13,690 nucleotides of DNA. It comes from Syntrophomonadaceae bacterium. GTDB lineage: Bacteria > Bacillota > Dethiobacteria > SKNC01. Under the pieces are notes generated by a model, which made no database searches, was not told the origin of the DNA, and saw nothing but the letters and a program-made list of their open reading frames with translations. The stretch covers positions 1 to 13,690 of the forward strand of contig PWHX01000134.1 in assembly GCA_003555415.1 (NCBI GenBank), given 5' to 3'. Made by a program: the position numbers and the translations under genes. The first letter of the stretch is position 1. Each line of letters opens with the position of its first letter. Below, in pieces: positions 1 to 6,830 of the stretch.

Positions 1-61
1 TATAAGGGATTAAGTGTTAAAATTTTGTCATAATATGATGTTAACAAATATTTTTTTAACG
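1..61. other. AT-rich region downstream of the ftsZ terminator
   Basis: This short stretch lies beyond the operon terminator and shows no coding frame of note. It may contain the upstream control region of the next gene to the left, which is outside the window. Two Spo0A-box-like sequences are visible on the minus strand, TGTCGTT near 57-63 and TGACAAA near 24-30; both are imperfect against TGTCGAA. In many spore formers the gene after ftsZ is spoIIGA, which is controlled by Spo0A, but nothing in the window shows which gene follows here. Confidence 0.3.
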
Positions 62-95
62 ACAAAAAAAAAGCAGCTCTGGTTAAGCTGCTTTT
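62..95 (-). terminator. Intrinsic terminator after ftsZ
   Basis: Read on the minus strand, a perfect 10-bp stem (arms 86-95 and 69-78) with a 7-base loop is followed by an uninterrupted T tract (nine T's, overlapping the stem foot). The stem contains AGCAGCT. It begins about 15 bases after the ftsZ stop codon. This is a textbook factor-independent terminator and marks the 3' end of the division gene operon. It is the only hairpin in the window with a strong U tract on the coding strand. Confidence 0.93.
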
Positions 96-110
96 ACAAA
101 AATTTAAACT

Positions 111-1172
111 TTATTTCATAGCCTTTCTTTTTCTTAAAAAAGCCGGTATGTCTATATCGTCGCTAGTATAAGAACTCTTTTCCGTTCCCTCAACAACATG
201 TTTCTTTTCTTTTTCTTTTCTTTCATCAAAACCTGTAGCAATTACTGTAACCCTTACTTCATCCTGCAAGGATTCATCAATGACCGCGCCAAAAATAATA
301 TTGGCATCCGAATCTGCTGCCTCTGCTACAATATCGGCAGCTTCATTTACTTCAAAAAGTCCCAGATCGGCTCCGCCGGTTATGTTAAGCAATACACCTC
401 GAGCCCCTTCAATGGATGTCTCCAGTAAGGGACTGGAAATAGCTGTTTTTGCAGCATCCATAGTTCTGCTTTCCCCACTGCCTACACCAATACCCATAAG
501 GGCTGACCCGGTTTCCAGCATAATAGTTTTCACATCAGCAAAATCAAGGTTAATTAAACCGGGAACAGCAATTAAATCAGATATTCCTTGAACCCCCTGC
601 CTCAGCACATCATCAGCAATCCGAAAAGCCTCTACAATAGGTGTCCTCTTCTCTACAACCTGTAAAAGCCGGTCATTCGGAATGATTATCAGAGTGTCCA
701 CTTTTTCTTTAAGTATGTCAATTCCCTGTTCAGCCTGTGTTAAGCGCTTTTTCCCTTCGAATGTAAATGGTTTGGTTACTACTCCTACCGTTAAAGCACC
801 CATTTCCTTGGCTACTTCAGCAATTACGGGAGCCGCACCTGTACCAGTTCCTCCACCCATACCTGCTGTAACAAATACCATATCTGCACCTTTAAGAATT
901 TGCTGAAGTTCCTCCCTGCTTTCTTCAGCAGCCTGACAACCAATTTCAGGGTTGGCGCCGGCCCCTAATCCTTTGGTTAATTTTTCTCCTATCTGCACCT
1001 TTACATTGGCTTTAGCCAGGTATAGAGCCTGAGCATCAGTGTTCACCGCAATAAAATCAACACCTTTTAAGCTTGCTTCAATCATACGGTTCACTGCGTT
1101 ACTTCCTCCACCACCTATACCTATTACTTTAATTTGAGCAAACTGCTCCATTTCATTATCAAATTCTATCAT
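111..1172 (-). CDS. ftsZ: Cell division protein FtsZ
   Basis: FtsZ is a tubulin-like GTPase that polymerises at midcell into the Z ring and recruits the divisome. The 353-residue protein has GGGGSNAVNRM at about 20-30, the tubulin signature GGGTGTG at 107-113, and the T7 synergy loop NLDFAD at 208-213, which completes the GTPase site of the neighbouring subunit. A short charged linker (about 317-338) leads to the C-terminal peptide DIDIPAFLRKRK, which binds FtsA and, in Gram-positives, SepF. A TTG at 1196 would add eight residues (MGKGVSNI), but the AAGGGGGT ribosome site at 1183-1190 lies inside that extension and points to the ATG at 1172, which begins the family-typical MIEFDNE. The gene follows ftsA after 32 bases and ends just before a strong terminator. 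Nothing suggests loss of function. Confidence 0.98.
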   Translation of the reverse strand: MIEFDNEMEQFAQIKVIGIGGGGSNAVNRMIEASLKGVDFIAVNTDAQALYLAKANVKVQIGEKLTKGLGAGANPEIGCQAAEESREELQQILKGADMVFVTAGMGGGTGTGAAPVIAEVAKEMGALTVGVVTKPFTFEGKKRLTQAEQGIDILKEKVDTLIIIPNDRLLQVVEKRTPIVEAFRIADDVLRQGVQGISDLIAVPGLINLDFADVKTIMLETGSALMGIGVGSGESRTMDAAKTAISSPLLETSIEGARGVLLNITGGADLGLFEVNEAADIVAEAADSDANIIFGAVIDESLQDEVRVTVIATGFDERKEKEKKHVVEGTEKSSYTSDDIDIPAFLRKRKAMK

Positions 1173-1204
1173 AATATTACTTACCCCCTTACCCAATAAA
1201 CGGG

Positions 1205-2425
1205 TTAATCAAAAATATCTAAAAGCCAGTTCTTAATACGTTCAAAAAATTTGGGCATCACAAGCCTTGTTTCCTTTTTGGATGTAGGAACCATGTGTGA
1301 TACTTGAACATAATGAATTATGCCTACTCCAGTAGAATAAATAGGACTTTTTACACCTATATATTCAGGTTGTGCCACCTGTACCGAAGATTCTAACACT
1401 TCTTCGGCTAGTTCAGCCACCCCCTTCATCAAGGAAACCCCGCCTGTTAGTACAATTCCTGCCGGCAGAAACTTTAAATAACCCATTTTTTCTAATTCTT
1501 CCCTGGCTAAATAAAACATTTCTTGAACTCTAGGTTCTATTATACTGGACAATAGTTCCTCATTAACATTCTTATTACCTTTTCCTCCAACATTTTTTAT
1601 TTCTATTTCCTCTTCTGAATCAACCATGGATACCAAAGCTTTTCCATGGTTAACTTTTAGATTTTCTGCCTGCTCTATAGTAGTTCTTAAACCTACCGCT
1701 ATGTCATTTGTAATATAGTCTCCCCCTACAGGCAATACAGAAACATCCCTTAGTCCTCCCTGTTGAAAAACAGCTATTTCCGTAGTTCCTCCACCAATAT
1801 CAATTAAAGCAACTCCCAACTCTTTTTGATCGTCAGTAAGGGAAACTTCTGCATTGGCTAAAGAATTTAAGACCACACCATCTATTTCCAATCCTGAACG
1901 ATTTACACAACGCATTAAATTTCTAATAGAAGTTATAGCTCCAGTAATAATCATGGCATCAACTTCCAAGCGAACTCCTACCATTCCTACAGGGTCACGA
2001 ATACCGTCATATCCGTCAACAATAAACTGCCTGGGTATTATATCAATTATCTCCCTATCAGGAGGCATGGCAATAACACGAGATGCCTGGATAACTCTTT
2101 CTACATCTTCATAAGTTATTTCCTTATCTTCTCCAGATACTGCAACTACTCCACAGTTATTGATTATTGTAATATGTGTACCTACTATTCCTAAAAAAAC
2201 AGAATTAATCTCCATATTAATCATACGTTCAGCTTCTTCTACAGCTTCCATTATGCTTTGCACCGTTTTATCCAGATCAACAATTGCACCTTTACGCAAC
2301 CCTTTAGAGGGACTGGTGCCTACACCAATTATATTAATCGTTTTGTCCTGGTTAATCTCTCCTACAATAACCCTTATATTAGAGGTCCCTATATCCATAC
2401 TTGCCATGATATTTTTTTTGACCAC
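1205..2425 (-). CDS. ftsA: Cell division protein FtsA, actin-like Z-ring membrane tether
   Basis: FtsA is an actin-fold ATPase that binds the FtsZ C-terminal peptide and anchors the ring to the membrane. In the 406-residue product the phosphate-1 motif is DIGTSNIRVIVGE (11-23), the 1C subdomain unique to FtsA spans roughly 86-165, phosphate-2 is DIGGGTTEIAVF (209-220), and the adenosine motif is GIVLTGGVSLMKG (323-335). The C terminus, KFFERIKNWLLDIFD, is an amphipathic helix of the kind that serves as membrane anchor. The GTG start at 2425 is preferred because AGGGAGG lies 8 bases upstream of it; the next ATG (2407) is too far from any ribosome site. A 123-base gap separates it from ftsQ and holds a candidate sigma-H promoter, so ftsA-ftsZ may be transcribed separately as well as with the cluster. 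Confidence 0.97.
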   Translation of the reverse strand: MVKKNIMASMDIGTSNIRVIVGEINQDKTINIIGVGTSPSKGLRKGAIVDLDKTVQSIMEAVEEAERMINMEINSVFLGIVGTHITIINNCGVVAVSGEDKEITYEDVERVIQASRVIAMPPDREIIDIIPRQFIVDGYDGIRDPVGMVGVRLEVDAMIITGAITSIRNLMRCVNRSGLEIDGVVLNSLANAEVSLTDDQKELGVALIDIGGGTTEIAVFQQGGLRDVSVLPVGGDYITNDIAVGLRTTIEQAENLKVNHGKALVSMVDSEEEIEIKNVGGKGNKNVNEELLSSIIEPRVQEMFYLAREELEKMGYLKFLPAGIVLTGGVSLMKGVAELAEEVLESSVQVAQPEYIGVKSPIYSTGVGIIHYVQVSHMVPTSKKETRLVMPKFFERIKNWLLDIFD

Positions 2426-2442
2426 ACCTTGAACCTCCCTTG

Positions 2443-2475
2443 AAACCTACAAGACATAACTACCTGTATAGGTTT
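2443..2475. repeat. Inverted repeat before the ftsA ribosome site
   Basis: AAACCTA at 2443-2449 and TAGGTTT at 2469-2475 form a perfect 7-bp inverted repeat with a 19-base spacer. It ends just short of the ftsA Shine-Dalgarno sequence (2434-2440) and touches the -10 element of the proposed sigma-H promoter. It could be an operator or a weak leader hairpin; the sequence alone does not decide. Confidence 0.35.
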
Positions 2476-2503
2476 AGTTCAACATCTTTTAATAATTCCC
2501 TTT
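2475..2503 (-). promoter_or_regulatory. Candidate sigma-H promoter for ftsA-ftsZ
   Basis: On the minus strand AAAGGGAAT (2503-2495) is followed after exactly 11 bases by GTTGAACTA (2483-2475). Against the Bacillus sigma-H consensus RnAGGAwWW, 11-12 bases, RnnGAATww, each element differs at one position (GGG for GGA; GAAC for GAAT). Transcription would start around 2467, giving a leader of about 40 bases before the GTG of ftsA. In Bacillus subtilis the ftsAZ genes are known to have a sigma-H promoter used at sporulation onset, so the placement fits. Identification is by eye and the A/T-rich setting raises the chance of coincidence. Confidence 0.5.
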
Positions 2504-2548
2504 TTTTGCCGAGGATAATTTTTGCTCTAAAATTTTACCCTATAATAA

Positions 2549-3328
2549 TTATTCTTGATTATTTTGGGGAAAATGGTTTACCCTTAAATCAATATAATTA
2601 GGCTCCGTATCCTTTTTTCGTATTTCTACTAAAACATTAGGTATTTCCCTTATTTTTTTATCAAAGTTTTCTGAACCTAACCATATTTCCGTTCCATCTA
2701 AAGTATAAACTATTAAATTGTTAGAGTTATTTACATTAAAATCAGAAAACATAGAAAGCGTTTCTGAAGAAAACAAACAAAATATATGTAATATTTCTTC
2801 TAAATAATAAATGTCTTCATCTTTAATATTCTGACCTATAAAAGGTCTATTAAAATTAATCCCGGTAAGAAGAGGCTTGTCCCCTTTAATTTTATCAAAA
2901 GCACCTAATACCGTACCGTCCCGGGATATCTCTAAGAATTTCCCCTGGTAAGGAGCTAAAGCAACAGGCTCCTTCTCCTCAACAATAATAGATATACCCT
3001 TGGGCATAAGATAACTTACTTCGGCTGATTGAATTAAAGGCATTCCTTCCAACTGGTTTCTTATCATCCTGTTGTTTACCTGCCAAAGGGTTGACCCTTT
3101 TTCAACATTTGTAGCTCTTATAATCTGTTCTGCATTAACTCTCTCATTTCCAATCAGATCTATCCTTTCTAATTTAAATACAGGTGATTTAACTAAAGCC
3201 ACGAAACACAAAAGCACAAATAACATTAAAAAAAGGTAGAAAAAAATTGATTGCCTTTTTTTATGTATAATCTTTTTTTTGTTTTTTGTAGATTCCCTAT
3301 AGTAATATTTATTAAAGGGCCTGTCCAT
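2549..3328 (-). CDS. ftsQ: Cell division protein FtsQ/DivIB
   Basis: FtsQ (DivIB in Bacillus) is a bitopic membrane protein of the FtsQ-FtsL-FtsB divisome subcomplex, which links the Z ring to septal wall synthesis. The 259-residue product has a strongly basic cytoplasmic N terminus (KNKKKIIHKKR), one transmembrane helix at about 28-46, then an extracellular POTRA domain from about 51 to 119 (FKLERIDLIGNERV through ISIIVEEKEPVA) and a FtsQ-type beta domain to the end. The ATG at 3328 is preceded by AAAGGGGTG seven bases upstream. Sequence outside the POTRA domain is poorly conserved in this family, so the call rests on architecture plus position between murA and ftsA. The gene is close to murA, but a perfect palindrome fills the gap. 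Confidence 0.93.
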   Translation of the reverse strand: MDRPFNKYYYRESTKNKKKIIHKKRQSIFFYLFLMLFVLLCFVALVKSPVFKLERIDLIGNERVNAEQIIRATNVEKGSTLWQVNNRMIRNQLEGMPLIQSAEVSYLMPKGISIIVEEKEPVALAPYQGKFLEISRDGTVLGAFDKIKGDKPLLTGINFNRPFIGQNIKDEDIYYLEEILHIFCLFSSETLSMFSDFNVNNSNNLIVYTLDGTEIWLGSENFDKKIREIPNVLVEIRKKDTEPNYIDLRVNHFPQNNQE

Positions 3329-3340
3329 TTTTTCACCCCT

Positions 3341-3370
3341 TTAATGAAAACGCTTTTGCGTTTTCATTAA
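3341..3370. repeat. Perfect 30-base palindrome at the murA-ftsQ junction
   Basis: TTAATGAAAACGC (3341-3353) and its exact reverse complement (3358-3370) flank a TTTT loop, giving a 13-bp uninterrupted stem. The murA stop codon lies inside the outer part of the stem, and on the minus strand the hairpin runs directly into the ftsQ ribosome site AAAGGGGTG. There is no U tract after the full stem, so it is not a standard terminator, although the inner ACGC-AAAA-GCGT with following TTT could act as a very weak one. A role in mRNA processing, stability or setting ftsQ translation below that of murA is possible. Confidence 0.8.
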
Positions 3371-4635
3371 ACGTTAATAACCGGAGCGTGGACCCGTTTA
3401 ACTTTTGCTCCTAAATTTTGCAACTGTATTTCCAGTTTTTCATAGCCCCTGTCAATATGATGAATCTCATCAACTATTGTTATCCCTTCAGCTGACAGCC
3501 CTGCCAACACTAAAGCTGCGCCGGCCCTCAGGTCAGGAGCTTTTAACACAGCACCGGTTAATTTATTAACTCCCTTTATTATAGCCGATCTACCATCAAT
3601 AGTAATTTGTGCTCCCATCTTCTTGAATTCTTCAACATGGCCAAACCTACCGTCAAACACATTTTCCATTATTACACTTATACCATCAGCATAGCTTAAT
3701 AAAGCCATGGTTTGTGGTTGCATATCAGTGGGGTAACCAGGATAAGGAAGAGTCCTAACAGAATTAACTGCTTTTATTCTATCTACCTTTACTAAAAGTG
3801 AATCTGTATCCTCCCATATTTCTATTCCTGTTTCCCTTAGCTTAGCTATTACAGCTTCTAGATGCTCAGGGATAACATTATCTATTATTATTTCTCCCCC
3901 CGCAACTCCTACTGCTGCAATCATTGTGCCCACAATAATTCTATCAGGAATTAATCTATGACTTACCTTGTTTAAATAATTAACTCCCTCTATACTAATT
4001 ATATCGGTTCCTGCACCTTTAACTTTAGCTCCCATCTTATTTAAAAAATTCTGCAAATCAACAATTTCTGGTTCCTTGGCTACATTATATATCTTTGTGG
4101 AGCCCCGGGCAAATATAGCAGCCATCATTAAGTTTTCCGTTGCCCCTACGCTAGGATAATCCAAATGGATTGTACTGCCTCTTAGTTTACTGGCTTCAGC
4201 ATAAACATAACCACTTTCCTCACTTATTTTTGCCCCCATAGATGCCAGGCCCTTTAAATGAAGATCAATGGGGCGAGGCCCAATATCACAACCTCCCGGA
4301 TAAGAAACCTTAACTTTACCCAGCCTGCCCAGTAAAGGACCCATTAAAAAAATGGAAGACCTCATTTCACACATCAAGCTTTCAGGAATCTCAGAAGTGC
4401 AAAGTGAGCTGGGATTTAAATTTAAAGTACTGCTTTCCCTAGAAACATTTACTCCCAAACATTCTAAAATATCTAACATTACTTCTACATCACTAATATC
4501 AGGCACATCTTTTATTTCAACCTCTTCTGAAGACAAAAGACTGGCTGCTAAAATCGGAAGAATAGAGTTTTTAGCTCCACTAATTCTTGTTTTACCTGAT
4601 AATCTCTTCCCGCCTTCAACTACTAATTTTTCCAT
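3367..4635 (-). CDS. murA: UDP-N-acetylglucosamine 1-carboxyvinyltransferase MurA
   Basis: MurA transfers enolpyruvate from phosphoenolpyruvate to UDP-GlcNAc, the committed step of peptidoglycan precursor synthesis in the cytoplasm, and is the fosfomycin target. From the ATG at 4635 the product is 422 residues, normal for the family, with Lys22 in SGAKNS and the reactive cysteine at residue 116 in PGGCDIGPRPIDLHLKG. Because the cysteine is present rather than Asp, the fosfomycin-sensitive type is expected by family knowledge. A GTG at 4644 would add three residues, but it lies within the ribosome site AGGGGG (4644-4649), which sits eight bases before the ATG, so the ATG is chosen. It follows murB by 15 bases and is probably translated in concert with it. 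Low-GC Gram-positives often have a second MurA paralogue; this copy is the one in the division cluster. Confidence 0.97.
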   Translation of the reverse strand: MEKLVVEGGKRLSGKTRISGAKNSILPILAASLLSSEEVEIKDVPDISDVEVMLDILECLGVNVSRESSTLNLNPSSLCTSEIPESLMCEMRSSIFLMGPLLGRLGKVKVSYPGGCDIGPRPIDLHLKGLASMGAKISEESGYVYAEASKLRGSTIHLDYPSVGATENLMMAAIFARGSTKIYNVAKEPEIVDLQNFLNKMGAKVKGAGTDIISIEGVNYLNKVSHRLIPDRIIVGTMIAAVGVAGGEIIIDNVIPEHLEAVIAKLRETGIEIWEDTDSLLVKVDRIKAVNSVRTLPYPGYPTDMQPQTMALLSYADGISVIMENVFDGRFGHVEEFKKMGAQITIDGRSAIIKGVNKLTGAVLKAPDLRAGAALVLAGLSAEGITIVDEIHHIDRGYEKLEIQLQNLGAKVKRVHAPVINV

Positions 4636-4650
4636 GGAAGTCACCCCCTG

Positions 4651-5553
4651 CTAGCTCTCTTCTCCCACTATGTTAATTTCCGGTTCTATCATAACTCCAA
4701 ACTCCTCATATACTCTTTTCCTAACTCTTGTAATTACCTCTAAATAATCAACAGCCCGGGCTCTTCCCAGGTTTATAATAAAATTGGCATGTTTTTGAGA
4801 CACTTGAGCATCTCCTATCCGCAGCCCCTTACAACCTGCTCTTTCAATTAGGCGTCCTGCTGATTCTCCAGGAGGGTTACGAAAAACACTGCCAGCACTA
4901 GGTTGAGTTGGATGGTTTTTACGGCGGTGATTTAAAAGTTCCTCCATCCGCTGCTTTATACTTATGTATTCTGCCCGGACAAGTTCCAGCTCAACTTCCA
5001 AAACTATCCAGTTTTTTCTCAATAAACTTGAGTGGCGATAATCAAAATCTAATTCATTAGAAAATATCACTTTGATTTCACCCTGCCAGGTTAAAACTTT
5101 AACTTTAGAAATAAGTTCAGCCATACAGTTCCCGTAAGCACCAGCATTTATTACTACAGCTCCACCTACAGTCCCGGGAATACCGGCTGCAAATTCAAGA
5201 CCAGATAAACCTTCCTGCGCAGTCCTGGCTGCCAACATGGGTAAAGGCATCCCCGCCCCTACAGTTACTCTAGAACCATTAATATCAATATTTTTAAAAG
5301 CCTTGTTTAACTTAACTGCCAATCCTCTTATTCCTTTGTCACTGACCAATATGTTGGTACCTCCACTGAAAACGAAAAGAGGTATAAATTCATTTCTGCA
5401 AAAGCAAAGAAGTTCCTTTAATTCCTCGCTTCCACCAGGAATAATAAAATAATCTGCTGGCCCACCGATCTTAAGAGAAGTATGACTTGACATGGGCTCT
5501 TTAGTTTTAAGAGTTGAGCAGGATATTTCTTTAATCCCAGCTGCCAGTTTCAT
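4651..5553 (-). CDS. murB: UDP-N-acetylenolpyruvoylglucosamine reductase MurB
   Basis: MurB is a flavoenzyme that uses NADPH to reduce the enolpyruvyl group made by MurA, giving UDP-MurNAc. The 300-residue product has the FAD-binding FSGGTNILVSDKG (62-74) and AAGIPGTVGGAVVINAGAYG (122-141), YR at 172-173, the loop PSAGSVFRNP (218-227) with the proton-donor serine at 222, and the acid GVMIEPEINI with Glu290. Lack of the extra Tyr loop and domain of the E. coli enzyme makes this a type II MurB, the usual Gram-positive form. The ATG at 5553 has GGAGG ten bases upstream. A 173-base gap separates it from murG, and a 12- or 25-codon reading frame ends at the ribosome site. Confidence 0.97.
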   Translation of the reverse strand: MKLAAGIKEISCSTLKTKEPMSSHTSLKIGGPADYFIIPGGSEELKELLCFCRNEFIPLFVFSGGTNILVSDKGIRGLAVKLNKAFKNIDINGSRVTVGAGMPLPMLAARTAQEGLSGLEFAAGIPGTVGGAVVINAGAYGNCMAELISKVKVLTWQGEIKVIFSNELDFDYRHSSLLRKNWIVLEVELELVRAEYISIKQRMEELLNHRRKNHPTQPSAGSVFRNPPGESAGRLIERAGCKGLRIGDAQVSQKHANFIINLGRARAVDYLEVITRVRKRVYEEFGVMIEPEINIVGEES

Positions 5554-5726
5554 TGTTTTCTATCCTCCACCATATAATAAAATAAACCGATTAGTCATAA
5601 CTCTGTTTCCTGTCTCTATATAATTTATTTTATGCATTTAACTTTAATGTGTGCCTTACATTGCTTGTCCTTGTTATCTATTATTCCCCAATGAGATAAG
5701 TATATTAGAACACCTGCTGATTCTAA
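5554..5726. other. murG-murB gap, usual place of murC
   Basis: The gap contains no gene of normal size. Directly after the murG stop is a 6-bp AT-rich inverted repeat (TTAGAA 5705-5710, TTCTAA 5721-5726) without a T tract. A minus-strand micro-ORF ends at the murB ribosome site (separate entry). No convincing sigma-A promoter was found. In many Clostridia murC lies here; no MurC motif such as the P-loop GTHGKT is encoded in any minus-strand frame read by eye. Confidence 0.6.
5560..5598 (-). CDS. Possible 12-codon leader ORF before murB
   Basis: The frame ATG...TAG encodes MTNRFILLYGGG. It has an AGGA ribosome site nine bases upstream, and its stop codon TAG directly follows the murB Shine-Dalgarno GGAGGA, six bases before the murB ATG. 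An in-frame ATG at 5637 would make it 25 codons but has no good ribosome site. The position would suit translational coupling or a leader peptide. There is no conserved feature in the peptide, and chance is a serious alternative. Confidence 0.2.
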   Translation of the reverse strand: MTNRFILLYGGG

Positions 5727-6830
5727 TCAATTAATTAAATTTTTCATAAGATTAAACATGACCTCATTTGAATCAGGCCTTCCTAACTCCTTACTCCTGC
5801 GGGCCATATTCTCCAGCTTTTTATTATCATTAATAATTTCTAGAACCTTTTCTGCCAAGATTTTACCTGTAAGTTTATCCTCTACAATAAGCTCTGCTGC
5901 CCCTGCATCAGAAAGTACCCGGGCATTTAACACCTGGTGATTATTGGTTACATTTGGTGAAGGAATTAAAATAGAAGGTATGCCCCGGGCTGTAATTTCT
6001 GACAAAGTTGTAGCCCCAGCCCGACTTATAATTAAATCAGCAGCGGCCAGGGCCACAGGCATTTCTTCTAGATAAGGTTTCAAAAAAATATTATCAGCAT
6101 TAATAATTTCATTGTTTTTAGCTGAACTAATTATATTATCATAATATTTTTGTCCGGTAATATAAACGAACTGAATATCTTCACAAGCTTTTAAATAAGG
6201 CAAAATCTCCAAAATACAGTCGTTAATCTTTTCTGCACCTCGACTGCCACTGACTATTAGAATGCTCTTTTTATTAGGATTCAACATTAAAGATTTAATC
6301 CCTTCTTCTCTGCTGGCACCTACTACTTCAGAAGCCCTGGGATTTCCTGTTACTACAACTCTATCTGAATCACGGAAATACTTTTTTGAAGCCTCAAAGG
6401 ACACACATATCTTTTCAGTAAATCTAGACAAAATCTTATTGGTTATACCAGGAATTACATTTTGTTCGTGAATTAAACCCGGTATACCTAAAAGAAAGGA
6501 CCACGATACTACCGGACCACAGACATAACCTCCGGTACCTAAAACTACCTGAGGTTTAAAATCCTTTAAAACCTTCCGGGCTTCTATTCCTCCCCTGGTT
6601 AAGTCAGTAAAAGTTTTAAAAAGCTCAGGGGATAACTTTCGTGGCAAACCCCTTACAGTAATAGTTTCCAACTCAAACCCCGCTGAAGGAACTATGCTGC
6701 TTTCTAAACCCTTTTTAGTCCCCACAAACAATATTTCAGATTCCGGCTCTTTAGACTTTATGTAGCGAGCCACTGCCAAGGCAGGATAAATATGTCCTCC
6801 TGTTCCACCACCCGCCAACACAATTCTCAT
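5727..6830 (-). CDS. murG: Lipid II synthase MurG (UDP-GlcNAc transferase)
   Basis: MurG adds GlcNAc from UDP-GlcNAc to lipid I at the cytoplasmic face of the membrane, producing lipid II. The 367-residue GT-B glycosyltransferase has the N-terminal glycine loop GGGTGGHIYPALA (7-19) with catalytic-site His13, GTGGYVCGPV (98-107), HEQNVIPGITNK (121-132), the second loop SGSRGA (194-199) and the UDP-sugar site RAGATTLSEI (270-279) with NNHQVLNA (296-303). The second loop is normally GGSxGA; here its first glycine is serine, a mild substitution. The ATG at 6830 follows GGAAGGGATG. The gene stands apart from its neighbours, with 200 bases upstream and 173 downstream, unlike the tight murE-ftsW block. 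Confidence 0.97.
   Translation of the reverse strand: MRIVLAGGGTGGHIYPALAVARYIKSKEPESEILFVGTKKGLESSIVPSAGFELETITVRGLPRKLSPELFKTFTDLTRGGIEARKVLKDFKPQVVLGTGGYVCGPVVSWSFLLGIPGLIHEQNVIPGITNKILSRFTEKICVSFEASKKYFRDSDRVVVTGNPRASEVVGASREEGIKSLMLNPNKKSILIVSGSRGAEKINDCILEILPYLKACEDIQFVYITGQKYYDNIISSAKNNEIINADNIFLKPYLEEMPVALAAADLIISRAGATTLSEITARGIPSILIPSPNVTNNHQVLNARVLSDAGAAELIVEDKLTGKILAEKVLEIINDNKKLENMARRSKELGRPDSNEVMFNLMKNLIN

Noticed and set aside
280..591. 103-codon plus-strand open frame inside ftsZ
   Set aside because: Antisense shadow of a well-conserved ftsZ; no ribosome site and no recognisable protein features.
1173..1196. Eight-residue N-terminal extension of FtsZ from a TTG at 1196
   Set aside because: The AAGGGGGT ribosome site lies within the extension and FtsZ proteins of this group begin near MxEFD.
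5625..5726. In-frame continuation of about 33 codons after the murG TGA stop
   Set aside because: Family-length MurG already ends at the TGA, the continuation resembles no MurG or MurC sequence, and a run of this length without stops can occur by chance.
5705..5726. Possible terminator after murG (TTAGAA/TTCTAA)
   Set aside because: Only six AT-rich pairs, a ten-base loop and no T tract; too weak for an intrinsic terminator.
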